Source: Macrosoma leucophasiata (Eukaryota; Arthropoda; Insecta; Lepidoptera; Hedylidae). Taken from it: a DNA stretch of 64,000 nt. The stretch is from positions 8,687,501 through 8,751,500 of the forward strand of contig JAWQUS010000004.1 of assembly GCA_036365455.1 (NCBI GenBank), given 5' to 3'. The notes below the pieces were generated by a model. The model was not told the DNA's origin. It made no database searches and saw only the letters and a program-made list of their open reading frames with translations. The translations under genes were made by a program, and so were the position numbers. Shown piece after piece: positions 63,671 through 64,000 of the stretch; position 1 is the stretch's first letter; the number at the start of each line of letters is the position of its first letter.

Positions 63671-63963
63671 TTGATTATCAATTCAAAATAAAGCACATTT
63701 CTCATGAAATTCTTGATTTTCATTCAACGAAATCCCACATACTTATTTTTGTGTGTTGCTATAAATTTACTTTTATATTCTCCCTAATTTCGTAGACATA
63801 TAAGTTTTTGTTCTAACAGTGTTAGAATAGAATTGACAATAAGCCATAACAAAATATTATGTGGCTTTGGTAATTCTTTCCAAGATGGTGTACAATAAAA
63901 AAATAATAATTATTATAGAAATTAAATATTGTTATTATAGAAAAAAATGGGAAAGAAAAATTT

Positions 63964-64000
63964 GACTTCGGGCAGGAATCGAACCTGCAACCTCAGGATA
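63964..64000 (-). other. tRNA-like 3' end cut by the window edge
   Basis: On the minus strand GGTTGCAGGTTCGATTCCTG followed by CCCGAAGTC has a complete T arm (GCAGG/CCTGC, loop TTCGATT) and the start of an acceptor stem. The 5' half lies outside, so tRNA gene versus SINE head cannot be decided. Confidence 0.4.

Overview
The window looks like nuclear DNA of a moth or butterfly. It is AT-rich, its genes are split by introns with GT/AG borders, and it is crowded with transposon types common in Lepidoptera: an RTE-like LINE, mariner elements, Helitron-like ends beginning TCTATATATATAAAA, tRNA-headed SINEs and short inverted-repeat elements. Nothing prokaryotic is present and there is no CRISPR array. 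All names rest on reading the translations and recalling family sequences; no database was searched.

Host genes, left to right. 3536-3700 (+) is the last coding exon of an F-box/WD40 protein resembling FBXW4. 5966-7632 (+) is a four-exon gene for a 228-residue protein resembling the mitochondrial apoptosis factor Smac/DIABLO. 8678-25444 (-) is a ten-exon gene for an Arkadia/RNF111-type RING-H2 ubiquitin ligase, carrying SUMO-interaction motifs and an unusual set of seven SUMO-acceptor consensus sites. 29485-33860 (+) is riboflavin kinase in three exons. 39351-42302 (-) is ribosomal protein eS27 in three exons. 43870-44761 (+) is the RNA polymerase subunit RPB6 in two exons. 48104-48193 (+) is a probable THAP-type first exon. 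50470-50551 (+) is a signal-peptide first exon whose gene appears to continue beyond the window. The DIABLO-like and RNF111 genes converge; eS27 and RPB6 diverge.

The rest is mostly mobile DNA. An RTE-like LINE with an open endonuclease-RT frame (11308-14499, 12-bp target duplication) lies in RNF111 intron 7, facing a 5'-truncated near-identical copy (10261-10884, 11-bp duplication) in the opposite orientation; a third damaged copy lies at 26089-27807. There are three mariner copies of two families, an hAT-type MITE, two copies of a SINE whose head resembles 5S rRNA, tRNA-headed SINEs, and several repeat families labelled here A to E. Family A is a GC-rich inverted-repeat element with 8-bp target duplications, including copies only 49 and 65 bp long. 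Family B occurs at least a dozen times.

The most striking structural signals are many near-perfect snap-back inverted duplications with very short spacers (1444, 4840, 31719, 46891, 52664, 56196, 57969), and a 982-bp compound foldback at 62689-63670 with 245-bp outer arms that read as identical. The best functional leads are the DIABLO-like gene without an obvious canonical IAP-binding tetrapeptide and the SUMO-motif-rich Arkadia homologue.
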